DNA of 48,068 bases from Thermoplasmata archaeon (GTDB lineage: Archaea; Thermoplasmatota; E2; DHVEG-1). Position numbers and translations under genes: made by a program. Below the pieces are notes generated by a model. That model was not told the DNA's origin. It ran no database searches and was given only the letters and a program-made list of their open reading frames with translations. The stretch is taken from positions 1-48,068 of the forward strand of contig DAOWIZ010000018.1 in NCBI GenBank assembly GCA_030640585.1. The letters are read 5' to 3'. Shown piece after piece: positions 27,723 to 37,930 of the stretch; within the stretch, counting starts at the first letter, position 1, and the number at the start of each line of letters is the position of its first letter.

Positions 27723-28385
27723 CTATCTTAATTTTATCCCCCTAAAAAATCGTGCATAAATAAACATACTAATAAAACCAATAATGAAGGGGGCAATCCC
27801 TCCTAATAAAACAAATAGCCATGAGGCGGGGAAATCACCAAAAAATATTGCAAATCTATCTAGATTAGATATTACAGCTCCAAATATTGAAAAGAATATG
27901 CCTGTCCCTAGCACAAAATACATACTATTTTTCTTAGATTTTTTTGACTGCTCACTTATTATAGCTAATTCTTTTAAATCTTTACTCTCAAGATTTCTAA
28001 TATCATCTAACTGGTTGTCTTTAACAGATATCGCATCCTTTGGTGTTATTTCATCTAACTTATTGGAAATTTCTAAATATTTCAATTTAAAATTTGAATC
28101 ATCTATAAATTTGAACCAAAAAATACTATGTGATTTTCTAAGTATTTCAAGTCTCTTTTCACAGATATACGTATACATATTTAAAATAATTATATCCATG
28201 TTTTGATCGAGTAAATACCAATCTCCATCATCTTTAATGATTTCATCTAAAAATTCGTTTTTAAATTCATTATATTGTCCTTCAAAGACATATTCTTCTC
28301 CAAATTCCCTTGTAATTCTTGAATTTAACGTTTTATACTCTTTTTCGAATTTTTTAAATTTTAAAGTGATTTCTTTTTTATTCAT
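27723..28385 (-). CDS. Membrane protein with two C-terminal TM segments
   Basis: MYFVLGTGIFFSIFGAVI and WLFVLLGGIAPFIIGFISMFIYARF; start MNKKEITLKF overlaps the upstream stop. Confidence 0.6.
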   Translation of the reverse strand: MNKKEITLKFKKFEKEYKTLNSRITREFGEEYVFEGQYNEFKNEFLDEIIKDDGDWYLLDQNMDIIILNMYTYICEKRLEILRKSHSIFWFKFIDDSNFKLKYLEISNKLDEITPKDAISVKDNQLDDIRNLESKDLKELAIISEQSKKSKKNSMYFVLGTGIFFSIFGAVISNLDRFAIFFGDFPASWLFVLLGGIAPFIIGFISMFIYARFFRGIKLR

Positions 28386-28386
28386 T

Positions 28387-28632
28387 TCAACCAAAAAGTT
28401 CCTCAAACCAACCTTTTTTCTTATTCTTTGGTTTTGGCTTATAAACACCTAGAATTTGCCCTTTTTTACCTTTTGAAGCATTTTTCTGTCTTAATCTATA
28501 ATACTTTCTTGTCGTAGGATTATAAATACGTTTTTTTGGCATTATTACATTTTTCAAATACCACATCCTATTATTTACTTTCCTATTTAATTTCTTGTTA
28601 ATTCTGGTTAACTGATAAAAAAATCTATTCAA
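28387..28632 (-). CDS. Small basic hypothetical protein
   Basis: Lys/Arg-rich ORF with apparent start/stop overlap to 27723-28385. Confidence 0.45.
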   Translation of the reverse strand: MNRFFYQLTRINKKLNRKVNNRMWYLKNVIMPKKRIYNPTTRKYYRLRQKNASKGKKGQILGVYKPKPKNKKKGWFEELFG

Positions 28633-28807
28633 AAACCACCTCTTGACTGCATTATTTCATCCCCCCTCAAATTTAGGATCTTAACTCACTAGGAAGAGGC
28701 ATACTACTTTTACCCATCTCCCCTCTGTTAGAGATTCGTTCTTTCTCATTTTTTTACCTTAGCATCTACTGATATAGTTTAATCTTGCTTTTCATTACGC
28801 CTTTTTT

Positions 28808-28963
28808 ATGACAAATAAGAAACAAATATCTTTCCGTTTGTCAAAAGAACTAGACGACTGGGTAACAGCCCAAATAGAGTCAGGACGATTTGAATCCTGG
28901 ACTGAGGCTGTTGAACAGGCAGTAGTTCTTTTGCAGGAAAGATTAGGCGAAAAAAAACAATAG
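28808..28963 (+). CDS. Small ribbon-helix-helix protein (51 aa, absent from ORF track)
   Basis: MTNKKQISFRLSKELDDWVTAQIESGRFESWTEAVEQAVVLLQERLGEKKQ*. Confidence 0.65.
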   Translation: MTNKKQISFRLSKELDDWVTAQIESGRFESWTEAVEQAVVLLQERLGEKKQ

Positions 28964-29018
28964 ATATTTTATTTGTAATATCTAAGCGAAAGACTGTTTT
29001 TTAAAAATTAATTGAAGG

Positions 29019-29047
29019 AAGCAAATTCATCAAACGAGAATTTGCTT
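29019..29047 (+). terminator. Stem-loop terminator candidate
   Basis: AAGCAAATTC...GAATTTGCTT, 10-bp perfect stem, then T-rich sequence; downstream of 28808 gene. Confidence 0.55.
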
Positions 29048-29085
29048 TCTCTCTGATTTTTTGCTTTTGTGAACTAGTGTTTTTC

Positions 29086-29421
29086 TTATTCAGAGGGCAA
29101 TCGATAAAAAATATCTTTACGTGACAAACCTTCTACCTCAATATCTACTCCACCGAACCCATTATCTATAACAATTTCTATTTCTGATCCGCATTTATCA
29201 CAAAGATAGATCTCCTCTGTATATACTATACTTTCTTCATGATTTTCTCCACCCATATTAGGTGGATTAACCATGATTTTGTCAGATTCAAAAGATTCCC
29301 CGCATTTTGGACATTTACATTTCACTTCTATTGGTTCTTGTTCAATAGTGGCGATTCCTCCAAGCCGAGAAAAACTCCCATCTGAGTTATCGTTTTTACT
29401 TAATGGAAACCATTCTTTCAT
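29086..29421 (-). CDS. Zinc-ribbon hypothetical protein
   Basis: CKCPKCGESFES...YLCDKCGSEIEI; GGAGG before ATG of MKEWFPLSK. Confidence 0.6.
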   Translation of the reverse strand: MKEWFPLSKNDNSDGSFSRLGGIATIEQEPIEVKCKCPKCGESFESDKIMVNPPNMGGENHEESIVYTEEIYLCDKCGSEIEIVIDNGFGGVDIEVEGLSRKDIFYRLPSE

Positions 29422-29521
29422 TAATTTTTCCTCCAATTATTATATCAAGCATGTCCATCTATATTAAATTACTTATTACATTGTTGTAAAAGGATAATTA
29501 AATGATACAAATGAGCATTAG

Positions 29522-29977
29522 TTAATCAAGTCTTATCTGATGATCTGAAAAAACATCCCCATCTTTATTGGTTAATCTAACAATAGCATATTTGCAATCT
29601 GTAGCATGGATGTACTTGGGTAACAATCTTTTCTTGTTGTTACAATAGCCATACAAATTTACATGAGGTTTCCCATTACGATGCGTCTTTTTTTCATTAG
29701 GATCAAATTCAACACCAATCCAAAAAACAACATCATCACCTTCATTTTGAGGGATTATTGCACTACCACTTCCATTACATTGATGGTTGCTACTAGGATG
29801 AACAAAATATCCCTCTTCATTAACTCCATCTCTATATTCTACATCATTAAGATCAAAATCTTCTCCTTTTAGATAGTAATCACTGATATATTTTTTATTT
29901 GCAGTAAAATTTATAGATTTTTTTTCATCCCATGTTTGGCCTGAACAAATATGAACTCCAATCACTGATTCACACAT
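29522..29977 (-). CDS. Hypothetical protein at right end of the element
   Basis: ORF; start MCESVIGVHI overlaps the stop of a 21-aa upstream ORF. Confidence 0.5.
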   Translation of the reverse strand: MCESVIGVHICSGQTWDEKKSINFTANKKYISDYYLKGEDFDLNDVEYRDGVNEEGYFVHPSSNHQCNGSGSAIIPQNEGDDVVFWIGVEFDPNEKKTHRNGKPHVNLYGYCNNKKRLLPKYIHATDCKYAIVRLTNKDGDVFSDHQIRLD

Positions 29978-30082
29978 AATACCACTCTTTCTCATTTTCT
30001 AAATCATTTTCATCAATATTATTGTTTGTGCTCATAATCTTTTCCCTCCATATAAAATTTCATTCCTTCGTAGATTTTTACC

Positions 30083-30095
30083 TTCGGAACTACTG
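30083..30095 (-). repeat. Right terminal inverted repeat TTCGGAACTACTG
   Basis: Reverse complement of 11084-11096. Confidence 0.9.
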
Positions 30096-30100
30096 TCCTC
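30096..30100. repeat. Right copy of 5-bp target site duplication (TCCTC)
   Basis: Matches 11079-11083. Confidence 0.88.
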
Positions 30101-31183
30101 GGTGCACCCAATGAAGACACTGCGCTATCTGTTCTCCCAGCACACACTCTCCTTATAGAGGGTAAAGGCTATGAGGCTGTTGCTTTGTCTGCAATGGGTA
30201 GTTATGGTGCTATTATATTTTGTTTTTTACTTCTTTTCCCAATTCGTTTTTTAATTGGTGAACCAATAATGTTCTATGAAACCTTACGAGAAATCATGCT
30301 TTTTGTTCTTATCGCAATTTCAATTCTTATGATAGGAACTGAGAAAGGAAAAATCGATGATTTCTGTAAAAAAGGAATAGCACCCTCTGTTGTTGGTATG
30401 CTTTTTGCTACTTTTGTCTTCTTTTTATCAGGTTTTTTCGGATTAATAATATTTGAAATATCTGTAGATTCTCCAATAGGGCTTTCGTCGCCTGTCTTGT
30501 TTCCTGCTCTTGCGGGATTGTTCGGAACACCAACGCTTCTTACTTCTCTTATGACAAAACCCAATATTCCAAAGCAAATAATTGAGGAACCCGTTCTTGA
30601 TAAAAAAACCAAGAAGTCATCAATCATATCTATTATTACGGGTAGTTTTGGTGGGATACTTGTTTCCATTATCCCAGGTATTACTTCTGCAACTGGTACT
30701 ATTCTTGCTATGAATGTACGTGGGGAGTCAAACAAAAGGCAAACAATTATCACGCTTTCTGCTGTGAATACTGCATGTGCATTTTTTGTCGTAGTTGTTA
30801 TGTTTATAATACTACGTTCTCGGAGTGGTGCAACACTTGCAGCAATGGAACTTATTGCGGTAGAGGAATGGACAACGTTACTAATGCCTGCAAATCTTGC
30901 TTATCTTCTAATAGCATTACTTCTTGGTGGAACTCTTTCTTATTTTTCAACATTAAAAGTAGGCAAAATATTTGCCAGCCATTTTTCAAATGTTCCATAT
31001 GCTTTAATCATTAAACTTACCATTTCACTAATAGTTATACTGGTATTTCTTTTCACAGGGATCATCGGCATATTGATTTTAATCGTTGCAACATTTATTG
31101 GCCTGTTGCCTGTTGAGTGGGGTGTACGAAGAAGCCATTGTATGGGAATTCTTTTAATCCCGATTATCCTCTATTTTATTTAA
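30101..31183 (+). pseudogene. 3' part of disrupted TctA/COG1784-type membrane protein gene
   Basis: GAPNEDTALSVLPAHTLLIEGKGYEAVALSAMGSYGAI... continues the 10826-11083 frame. Confidence 0.88.
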
Positions 31184-31637
31184 GAAACTCATTCAAATCA
31201 ATATCATATTCTTTACCAACAAGCAATGCTGCAACTTCTAATGTAATGTTTTTTTCTTTTTCTATTGATTTGATTTTTTCAAAAATTATTTGCCTGTCAA
31301 GATCTGTTTTTTCCATGATTTTGCTAACTATTATTTTTACTCCGTCTTGTTTTTCCTGTTTTTGAATTATAATTTCTTTTTTCTCAAAAGATTGTTTCGA
31401 TGGTTTAAAACCAGCAGGTATAACAACACTATTTATGTCGAAAGTTGGTTTTAACAAACCATATTTTTTTATCAGCAGTTCTTGATTTAATGCCATATAT
31501 ACAAAGGCCTTTGCTTCCTGTGGAGAAAACCAGTTTAAATCCATTGAAAGAGGAAGATAAAACTCAGATGGTTTTAGTTCTGTTTTTCCACTTCGTTTGA
31601 AGAGGAATGCAATGACGATTTCTGTTTCAGATCCCAT
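31176..31637 (-). CDS. DUF2240 family archaeal protein
   Basis: EIVIAFLFKRSGKTELKPSEFYLPLSMDLNWFSPQEAKAFVYMAL. Confidence 0.75.
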   Translation of the reverse strand: MGSETEIVIAFLFKRSGKTELKPSEFYLPLSMDLNWFSPQEAKAFVYMALNQELLIKKYGLLKPTFDINSVVIPAGFKPSKQSFEKKEIIIQKQEKQDGVKIIVSKIMEKTDLDRQIIFEKIKSIEKEKNITLEVAALLVGKEYDIDLNEFLK

Positions 31638-32185
31638 TTTTTCTTAAACACCTCTACTTTTTTCATATCAACAAGCAACCCTTTTACTCCTTGCTTCTTC
31701 CAGTAATTTATGTTGTCAGGGTTTGCTTCATAAACATATGTTTTATGCCGTGATGACAAATCTCTCAAGTGACCACCACATTTGTAATCTGATTCTACCT
31801 GGTCTTTATTGTTGAATATAACCAAACCGTCAACCTCATTGTAGATGGGTAATTCAATCCTTCCATTACTTTGATCTGTTAAATCAACTTCAGCATAAAT
31901 CCCATTCTCAGTAATTTCTCTGATGCGCCCAATATCTAATTTCTCCCAGAGATTTTTTCTTATTGTAATTGCATTTGCACCAGCCATAAAAGAGTCAACT
32001 ATGTCTCCGGGAGTCATGGGTCTTGAGTCAATCCATATTTCATAGTTTTCCGATAGTTTAGGAAATGAGCATAGATTTGGCTTATCTTTTTGTATGCCGT
32101 CAAGATCAAGTATGTAGATTTTTTGATCACCGTCAATTTTGTTAATGAAATCATCTAATGAGATGTTGTCTTCATTGTTTTTCAT
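31574..32185 (-). CDS. HisA-related TIM-barrel protein (COG1411-like)
   Basis: IYILDLDGIQKDKPN...IWIDSRPMTPGDIVDSFMAGANAITIRKNLW; start revised to MKNNEDN. Confidence 0.6.
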   Translation of the reverse strand: MKNNEDNISLDDFINKIDGDQKIYILDLDGIQKDKPNLCSFPKLSENYEIWIDSRPMTPGDIVDSFMAGANAITIRKNLWEKLDIGRIREITENGIYAEVDLTDQSNGRIELPIYNEVDGLVIFNNKDQVESDYKCGGHLRDLSSRHKTYVYEANPDNINYWKKQGVKGLLVDMKKVEVFKKKWDLKQKSSLHSSSNEVEKQN

Positions 32186-32318
32186 ATGTATTCTCTGATG
32201 CTTAAAATAAATCAATGGTATGATTTCCATATGGGTGATAAACACAACTTGTTCATAAAAACATTTTCTAATTATTTTGAGGCTCTATGGTGGAAGAGAT
32301 TTTGCTTCGTAGAGAACT

Positions 32319-34721
32319 TTATCTCCCCAGTCTTTGCTCCGCCTCAGCTATTTTAAGACGTGTTTTTATAACTGTATCTGGGTTAAGTGAGATACTGTCT
32401 ATTCCGCATTCTACTAGGAATTCTGCGAATTCTGGGAAATCAGATGGAGCTTGCCCACAGATTCCAACTTTTCTTCTTGGTTTATGACTGTGTGCTGTGT
32501 CTATTACTTGTTTGACAAGGCGTTTTACTGCATCGTTTCGCTCATCAAATATATGGGCGACAAGATCAGAATCTCGGTCAAGACCAAGCGTTAGTTGGGT
32601 GAGATCATTTGATCCGATACTGAAGCCATCGAAAATGTCTGCAAACTGATCAGCTAAAATCACATTGCTTGGTATCTCACACATAACATATACTTCAAGA
32701 CCATTTTCTCCTTGTTTCAACCCGAACTCGTTCATAACTTCAATGACTTTACGCCCCTCTTCAGGTGTTCTACAGAATGGTATCATTGGTTTTACGTTGG
32801 TAAGCCCCATTTCATCACGGACTTTTCTGAGTGCTTTGCATTCAAGTTCAAATGCTGGTTTGAATTTTTTATCATAGTAACGTGATGCGCCTCTCCATCC
32901 TATCATTGGGTTGGATTCTTCAGGTTCATACAAAAACCCACCTATAAGATTTGCATATTCATTGCTCTTAAAATCAGACATACGTACAATCACATCATTT
33001 GGATAGAACCCTGCTGCTATTTTTGAAATCCCTCTAGCAAGCGTGTCAACAAAAAAATCTACTTTATCTGCATATCCTGCGCTTCTTTCATCTATTTTTT
33101 TGACAACTTCTGCTATTTTTTGGTTTTCACCTGATATCTTTTTCAACCGGTCATATTCAAGAAGTGCTAGTGGATGTATTCCTATATGAGAATTTATTAT
33201 GAATTCTTCTCTTGCAAGTCCAACGCCCTGATTTGGTATTTGTCCTTGTTGGAATGCTTTTTCAGGTACACCCGTGTTCATCATAATTTTTGTTTTAGTA
33301 TCTGGTAAGTTGTCCAGCTTTAATTCATCAATTCTATATTTCAACATACCTTCGTAGATGTTGCCAACACCTTCCGAGCAATCAATTGTTATCTGAGAGC
33401 CGTTGGTAATATTTGAGGTGCCGTTGCCTGTTCCTATTACACATGGAATCCCTAGTTCGCGGCTAATTATTGCGGCATGACAAGTACGACCCCCCCTGTT
33501 TGTTACAATTCCTCCTGCTATTTTCATTATAGGCTCCCAGTCAGGATCTGTCATATCTGTGACCAGCACCTGTCCTTTTTGGAATTTACTGATATCTTTA
33601 GCATCTTCAATTATATTTACTTCTCCTTGCCCTATCCTACTCCCAACAGCTTCACCTTCAACAAGCAAGTTGCCTTTTTCTTCAAGTACATATGTTTGTA
33701 TTATCGCTGTATCTTTTTGGGAGTGAACTGTTTCAGGTCGTGCTTGAACAATAAAAAGTTCACCAGTTTCCCCGTCTTTTGCCCATTCAATATCCATTGG
33801 TTTTCCATAATGATCTTCGATAATACATGCCCATTTTGCAAGTTTAAGTATTTCATCATCTGAAATGACAAATTTCTTTTTATCTTTCTCACTGACCTGT
33901 TGTTGTTCAACTCCATGTTCTCCATATATCATACGTTTTTCTTTCGATCCAACTTTTTTCTCAAGGATGGGTTTAAAACCTTTTTTAAGAGTAGGCTTAA
34001 AAACATAAAACTGATCAGGGTTTACAGTGCCTTGTACAACGTTTTCACCAAGGCCATACGCCCCAGTTATATATACAGCATCTTTAAAACCGCTTTCAGT
34101 ATCAATACTGAACATCACACCAGCACTTGCAAGATCAGATCGTACCATTTTTTGAACACCAATGGAGAGGTATACGCTAAAATGGTCAAATCCCTTATCT
34201 GTCCTATATGATATTGCTCGATTAGTAAATAAAGAGGCAAAACATTCCCTACATTTTTCAATAAGATCATCTTCCCCTCTTACATTAAGATAAGTTTCTT
34301 GTTGACCTGCAAAACTCGCATCAGGAAGATCCTCAGCTGTCGCACTACTTCTAACTGCGACATCAACGTTTTCACCATAGCGTTTTTCCATTTCATGATA
34401 GTATTTACGGATGTCTTCTTCTAGTTCTGGAGGTATTGGTGTATTTTTGACGAGTTCTCTTATTTTTTGTCCACGTTCTGCAAGATTATTTACATCATGT
34501 GTATTAAGATCAGATAATATTTCTTTTATTTTAACATCTACACCTGCTTTTTCAATCATGTACTTATATGCATAAGCCGTGACTGCAAAACCAGATGGAA
34601 CGCTAACGCCCTTTTCCCCTAGGTTTTTAATCATCTCTCCAAGTGATGCATTTTTTCCACCAACACTCGGCACATCTTCGATTCGCAACTCCTCAAACCA
34701 TTTATTAAACTCTTCTATCAT
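32319..34721 (-). CDS. ppsA: Phosphoenolpyruvate synthase
   Basis: VGGKNASLGEM, GGRTCHAAIISRELGIPCVIG, FSIGSNDLTQLTLGLDRDS; start revised to 34721. Confidence 0.95.
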   Translation of the reverse strand: MIEEFNKWFEELRIEDVPSVGGKNASLGEMIKNLGEKGVSVPSGFAVTAYAYKYMIEKAGVDVKIKEILSDLNTHDVNNLAERGQKIRELVKNTPIPPELEEDIRKYYHEMEKRYGENVDVAVRSSATAEDLPDASFAGQQETYLNVRGEDDLIEKCRECFASLFTNRAISYRTDKGFDHFSVYLSIGVQKMVRSDLASAGVMFSIDTESGFKDAVYITGAYGLGENVVQGTVNPDQFYVFKPTLKKGFKPILEKKVGSKEKRMIYGEHGVEQQQVSEKDKKKFVISDDEILKLAKWACIIEDHYGKPMDIEWAKDGETGELFIVQARPETVHSQKDTAIIQTYVLEEKGNLLVEGEAVGSRIGQGEVNIIEDAKDISKFQKGQVLVTDMTDPDWEPIMKIAGGIVTNRGGRTCHAAIISRELGIPCVIGTGNGTSNITNGSQITIDCSEGVGNIYEGMLKYRIDELKLDNLPDTKTKIMMNTGVPEKAFQQGQIPNQGVGLAREEFIINSHIGIHPLALLEYDRLKKISGENQKIAEVVKKIDERSAGYADKVDFFVDTLARGISKIAAGFYPNDVIVRMSDFKSNEYANLIGGFLYEPEESNPMIGWRGASRYYDKKFKPAFELECKALRKVRDEMGLTNVKPMIPFCRTPEEGRKVIEVMNEFGLKQGENGLEVYVMCEIPSNVILADQFADIFDGFSIGSNDLTQLTLGLDRDSDLVAHIFDERNDAVKRLVKQVIDTAHSHKPRRKVGICGQAPSDFPEFAEFLVECGIDSISLNPDTVIKTRLKIAEAEQRLGR

Positions 34722-34840
34722 AAGATGTCTCTCCTTGGTTGAGAGTATGTTAACATGAATATACATATAAATCCTTTATTAAATATGATTTAATTAAAGG
34801 AACTAAGTAAGGACATATAGAGATAATTGAATAACGGTTT

Positions 34841-35398
34841 TTATCTCTCTAAGAATACTGCAACAGCAATAACAGTGGTCCATAGACCATTTTTATCTCC
34901 TTTTGCAGTCTGTGTTATACTGTGTGTCCTTACAAATTGCCCGCTCATTTTGTATTCCTGCTTTCTTTCATCCCATGCTTTATCTGGATTAAAATCAAGT
35001 CCAAGTGTTGTTGCAAGCATTGTTGCTGCAAGATCCTCGGCATGATCCCCTGCTTTTTGTGCTGTTTCACCATAACTATGGTGCTCTGAAATATAGCCAT
35101 ACGTGTTTTTTTCTTTTGGCGTAGCAACACCAACAGATGCACCTATTAACCTGTTTGGTTCATTTGTTTTATTTTTTGATATGACACAATATGTTATCTG
35201 ACCTGGTTTTAGTTCTTTGACGCCCTTTTCTTTTGATATTATTTTACAGCCTGGTGGTACAATACTTGAGACTTTTACAAGGTTACATTTTTCAATACTT
35301 GCATTTCTAAGTGCAAGCTCAAAAGATTGCAATTCATGTTTATGCCTTCCGACACCCTTTGTAAAAAAAATCTTTTTAGGAACCATAATTTCCACCAA
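34841..35398 (-). CDS. pdaD: Pyruvoyl-dependent arginine decarboxylase
   Basis: [13 protein letters not shown] processing site, [32 protein letters not shown]. Confidence 0.92.
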   Translation of the reverse strand: MVEIMVPKKIFFTKGVGRHKHELQSFELALRNASIEKCNLVKVSSIVPPGCKIISKEKGVKELKPGQITYCVISKNKTNEPNRLIGASVGVATPKEKNTYGYISEHHSYGETAQKAGDHAEDLAATMLATTLGLDFNPDKAWDERKQEYKMSGQFVRTHSITQTAKGDKNGLWTTVIAVAVFLER

Positions 35399-35433
35399 GA
35401 TTAAATTTTGTTTTATAAATATATCTATGCAAT

Positions 35434-36327
35434 CTACTTTTTTTCTTTACTTTCAGGCTCTTGTTCTTTATCTGATTCAGATTGCATTTTTAGAAGATCT
35501 CTCATTTGTTTTTGTATGTCAACTTGTTCTTTTTGAAATTCTACTTGCTCCTGTTGATATTGTGTTATTACACTTCCTTGTACCATTTTTTCAACTAGTT
35601 TCTTCACTTCTTTATATGGATAGACGCCGTGCAGCTCATAATAACTTCTCGCTCGTGGTGTTTGAACTTCTCTGCCACCTCCAAAAATCCCCATAAATTT
35701 GGCTTTTTTTTCACCAAGTTGTACACCACCTGCTGCAAAAGACGTATCAGATCCAAGACCAAAACCAGACAGGCTAATTGGTATAATTGTTCCAAAACCA
35801 AAAATCTGTCCGAGTACTCCTTGTTTTGAATTTACATCAGATATTTTATCATATCGTAGAGTTCTTTCTTCTTTGGTTATAATTCCTCCTTTGAAAATGA
35901 TACGTTGGTTTGATATTATATATTTGTGGGACAGTCGGTACCATTCTACTAATAGGAAGCCTACAATTGACATAGCAACTGAGTAAAACGGAATAAAAAT
36001 TTTCGCGTCAGTTAGCCAACCTCCTTGCCAGTACATAAGACCTATCCCACCAGCAACAATTCCAAGGTAAAGGAAAAAAATACGCCATCTAATCGTAGTT
36101 AATGATGCCATTATGCCAGCTATTAATAGCACTAAACTCCAAGCAAGTATAACACTCCAGTATCCGCTAAACAATTCTTTATATTCTGAAAAGTTAGCTA
36201 GCCACCCTATTAAAACACCCCAAATTATTAAGAATATACACAGTGATTGATAACGCATAAACGAAAGCGGATGAGGAGACAGCACCTTCTCTACTTTTTC
36301 ATTGCTCAATAATTCTTCTTGTTCCAT
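35434..36327 (-). CDS. Bacterial-PH (YdbT-like) domain membrane protein
   Basis: TM segments followed by [46 protein letters not shown]. Confidence 0.8.
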   Translation of the reverse strand: MEQEELLSNEKVEKVLSPHPLSFMRYQSLCIFLIIWGVLIGWLANFSEYKELFSGYWSVILAWSLVLLIAGIMASLTTIRWRIFFLYLGIVAGGIGLMYWQGGWLTDAKIFIPFYSVAMSIVGFLLVEWYRLSHKYIISNQRIIFKGGIITKEERTLRYDKISDVNSKQGVLGQIFGFGTIIPISLSGFGLGSDTSFAAGGVQLGEKKAKFMGIFGGGREVQTPRARSYYELHGVYPYKEVKKLVEKMVQGSVITQYQQEQVEFQKEQVDIQKQMRDLLKMQSESDKEQEPESKEKK

Positions 36328-37372
36328 CTGGGTCCTCCTTGTTTTTCTTCCTCAAAGATTTCATACTTAGCTTGGTTTTAAATTTATTGGTTTTGTAACT
36401 TAACAAAAGAAAAGTTACTATTACTGTGGATAAAATCATAACGACCAGAGAGATAGTTAGGTAAAAATCTATTGGGTGAGCGTAGAAAAGTGCACGCATC
36501 AAAACATATGATGTTAGTAATGTAATATAAGGAAGTAGTTTCCAACGTCCTGGGATTTCATCTGTTGTTTTTATCAACATTGTTATCATCTGAGCAATAA
36601 ACAATGCAACAATGGCAACAACAGACAACCATCCAAGTATTGAAAACAAAAACACATACAAACTTGTCTTAGTAAGCACAGATAAATACGAAAGAAGATA
36701 TGGAAATAAAAACAAAAGCACTATGTATAATGGTTTACGAAAAACATGATTTTTGATGTTGGTTAGATCATAAAGCATGTCGACTTTTCTTCTTTTATCC
36801 TCTCCTATGTAACTGGGCCGTATTCCAAATCCAAGGAAAACAAGCAAAATAAAAAAGCCTAGTTGGACAGGATGTAACAGATCAATATTAACCATGAGAA
36901 CAAAAAACTTCTCCAAGAGAACATAGATATTTGTAAAAAAGTTAATTGAACATTCAGCAAAAGTATATTCCACTGACTGTACGGTTTCAATACCACCGGT
37001 TATCAATAAGAAGCAACCTAGAATCAACATCGCAGGAATAAAAAAAGGCCCAATGAATAGAAAAGAGTTCGAAATCCATTCAAACAATCCCTCTCTTTCC
37101 TTTTTTGGTTTTACTTTTCCATAGTGAACTGTTACTTTGAAATGGGCAATACCGCTTTTTGTAACAGTGTACCCCATTGCATGACATATTGTTTGAAATA
37201 GTATGCCTGTAAAATTTGTAAATCTACAAAGAGCAGGATGATTTCTCTTAATTTTTGACAGTAAAAGTTTTTGAAATTCGATGAAGAGTAGTTGTATAAA
37301 CCAGAGTAATAACACGCCAAAGATGGGTGCTAATGGTGCAAATATTACAATATCTACTGGTGAACTGGCCAT
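36299..37372 (-). CDS. Multi-TM hypothetical membrane protein
   Basis: Several hydrophobic segments; CHAMGYTVTKSGIAHFKVTVHYGK. Confidence 0.65.
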   Translation of the reverse strand: MASSPVDIVIFAPLAPIFGVLLLWFIQLLFIEFQKLLLSKIKRNHPALCRFTNFTGILFQTICHAMGYTVTKSGIAHFKVTVHYGKVKPKKEREGLFEWISNSFLFIGPFFIPAMLILGCFLLITGGIETVQSVEYTFAECSINFFTNIYVLLEKFFVLMVNIDLLHPVQLGFFILLVFLGFGIRPSYIGEDKRRKVDMLYDLTNIKNHVFRKPLYIVLLFLFPYLLSYLSVLTKTSLYVFLFSILGWLSVVAIVALFIAQMITMLIKTTDEIPGRWKLLPYITLLTSYVLMRALFYAHPIDFYLTISLVVMILSTVIVTFLLLSYKTNKFKTKLSMKSLRKKNKEDPDGTRRIIEQ

Positions 37373-37508
37373 ATCTCTTCAAAGAAGGATAGCAGTGTTT
37401 TGTATATAAAATTGTTCAGAGAGAAGTCCGGAAAAAGCGGAATCGAGATGAGAGATTACCTCCCTAACTTCTCCAGACTCCCCCAAAAGAATAATAACCC
37501 TTTTTGGT

Positions 37509-37925
37509 TTATAAAACCTTCATTTCTAACTCATTTCCATTATAGTCATAAGCCTTCCAGGACGTACTATTAAATGGATGTGCAACTATGATGTGCACCT
37601 TACCATGTTTTCTAAAAAGATGCAGATCCGCATCAGATGGGTTTGCAGATGGTGATGGATGGCTATGGACAGTTCCAACAACTGTAAAATCAATAGGAAG
37701 CATATGCATTCTAAATATAGCATGGGAGTCTCCTGAGACTGTTCCTGGTAGAATCATTATTTCATGGATGGCATCTTTTTGTTTTTTATCGATGCGAAGT
37801 AACCCTCCAAACTCGTTTGGATAATTTGACTTTGAACATTCCAGTATTAACTCAAGGCATTTTTTGGTAATTTTCCATTGTTTCCCCGGTCGTTCAACCT
37901 TGACCTTTTTCTTAAAAAACCTCAT
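37509..37925 (-). CDS. JAB/MPN (JAMM) metalloprotease-like protein
   Basis: GTVHSHPSPSANPSDADLHLF JAMM motif. Confidence 0.85.
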   Translation of the reverse strand: MRFFKKKVKVERPGKQWKITKKCLELILECSKSNYPNEFGGLLRIDKKQKDAIHEIMILPGTVSGDSHAIFRMHMLPIDFTVVGTVHSHPSPSANPSDADLHLFRKHGKVHIIVAHPFNSTSWKAYDYNGNELEMKVL

Positions 37926-37930
37926 AATGT

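Larger units (their letters stand above)
11084..30095. mobile_element. ~19.0 kb cargo-carrying transposon / genomic island
   Basis: 13-bp perfect TIRs, 5-bp TSD, exact in-frame restoration of the interrupted gene on excision, transposase next to left end. Confidence 0.88.

Noticed and set aside
30185-31183. 332-aa ORF as an independent membrane protein gene
   Set aside because: Frame extends upstream to the element boundary and continues the 10826-11083 gene; better explained as a displaced 3' half.
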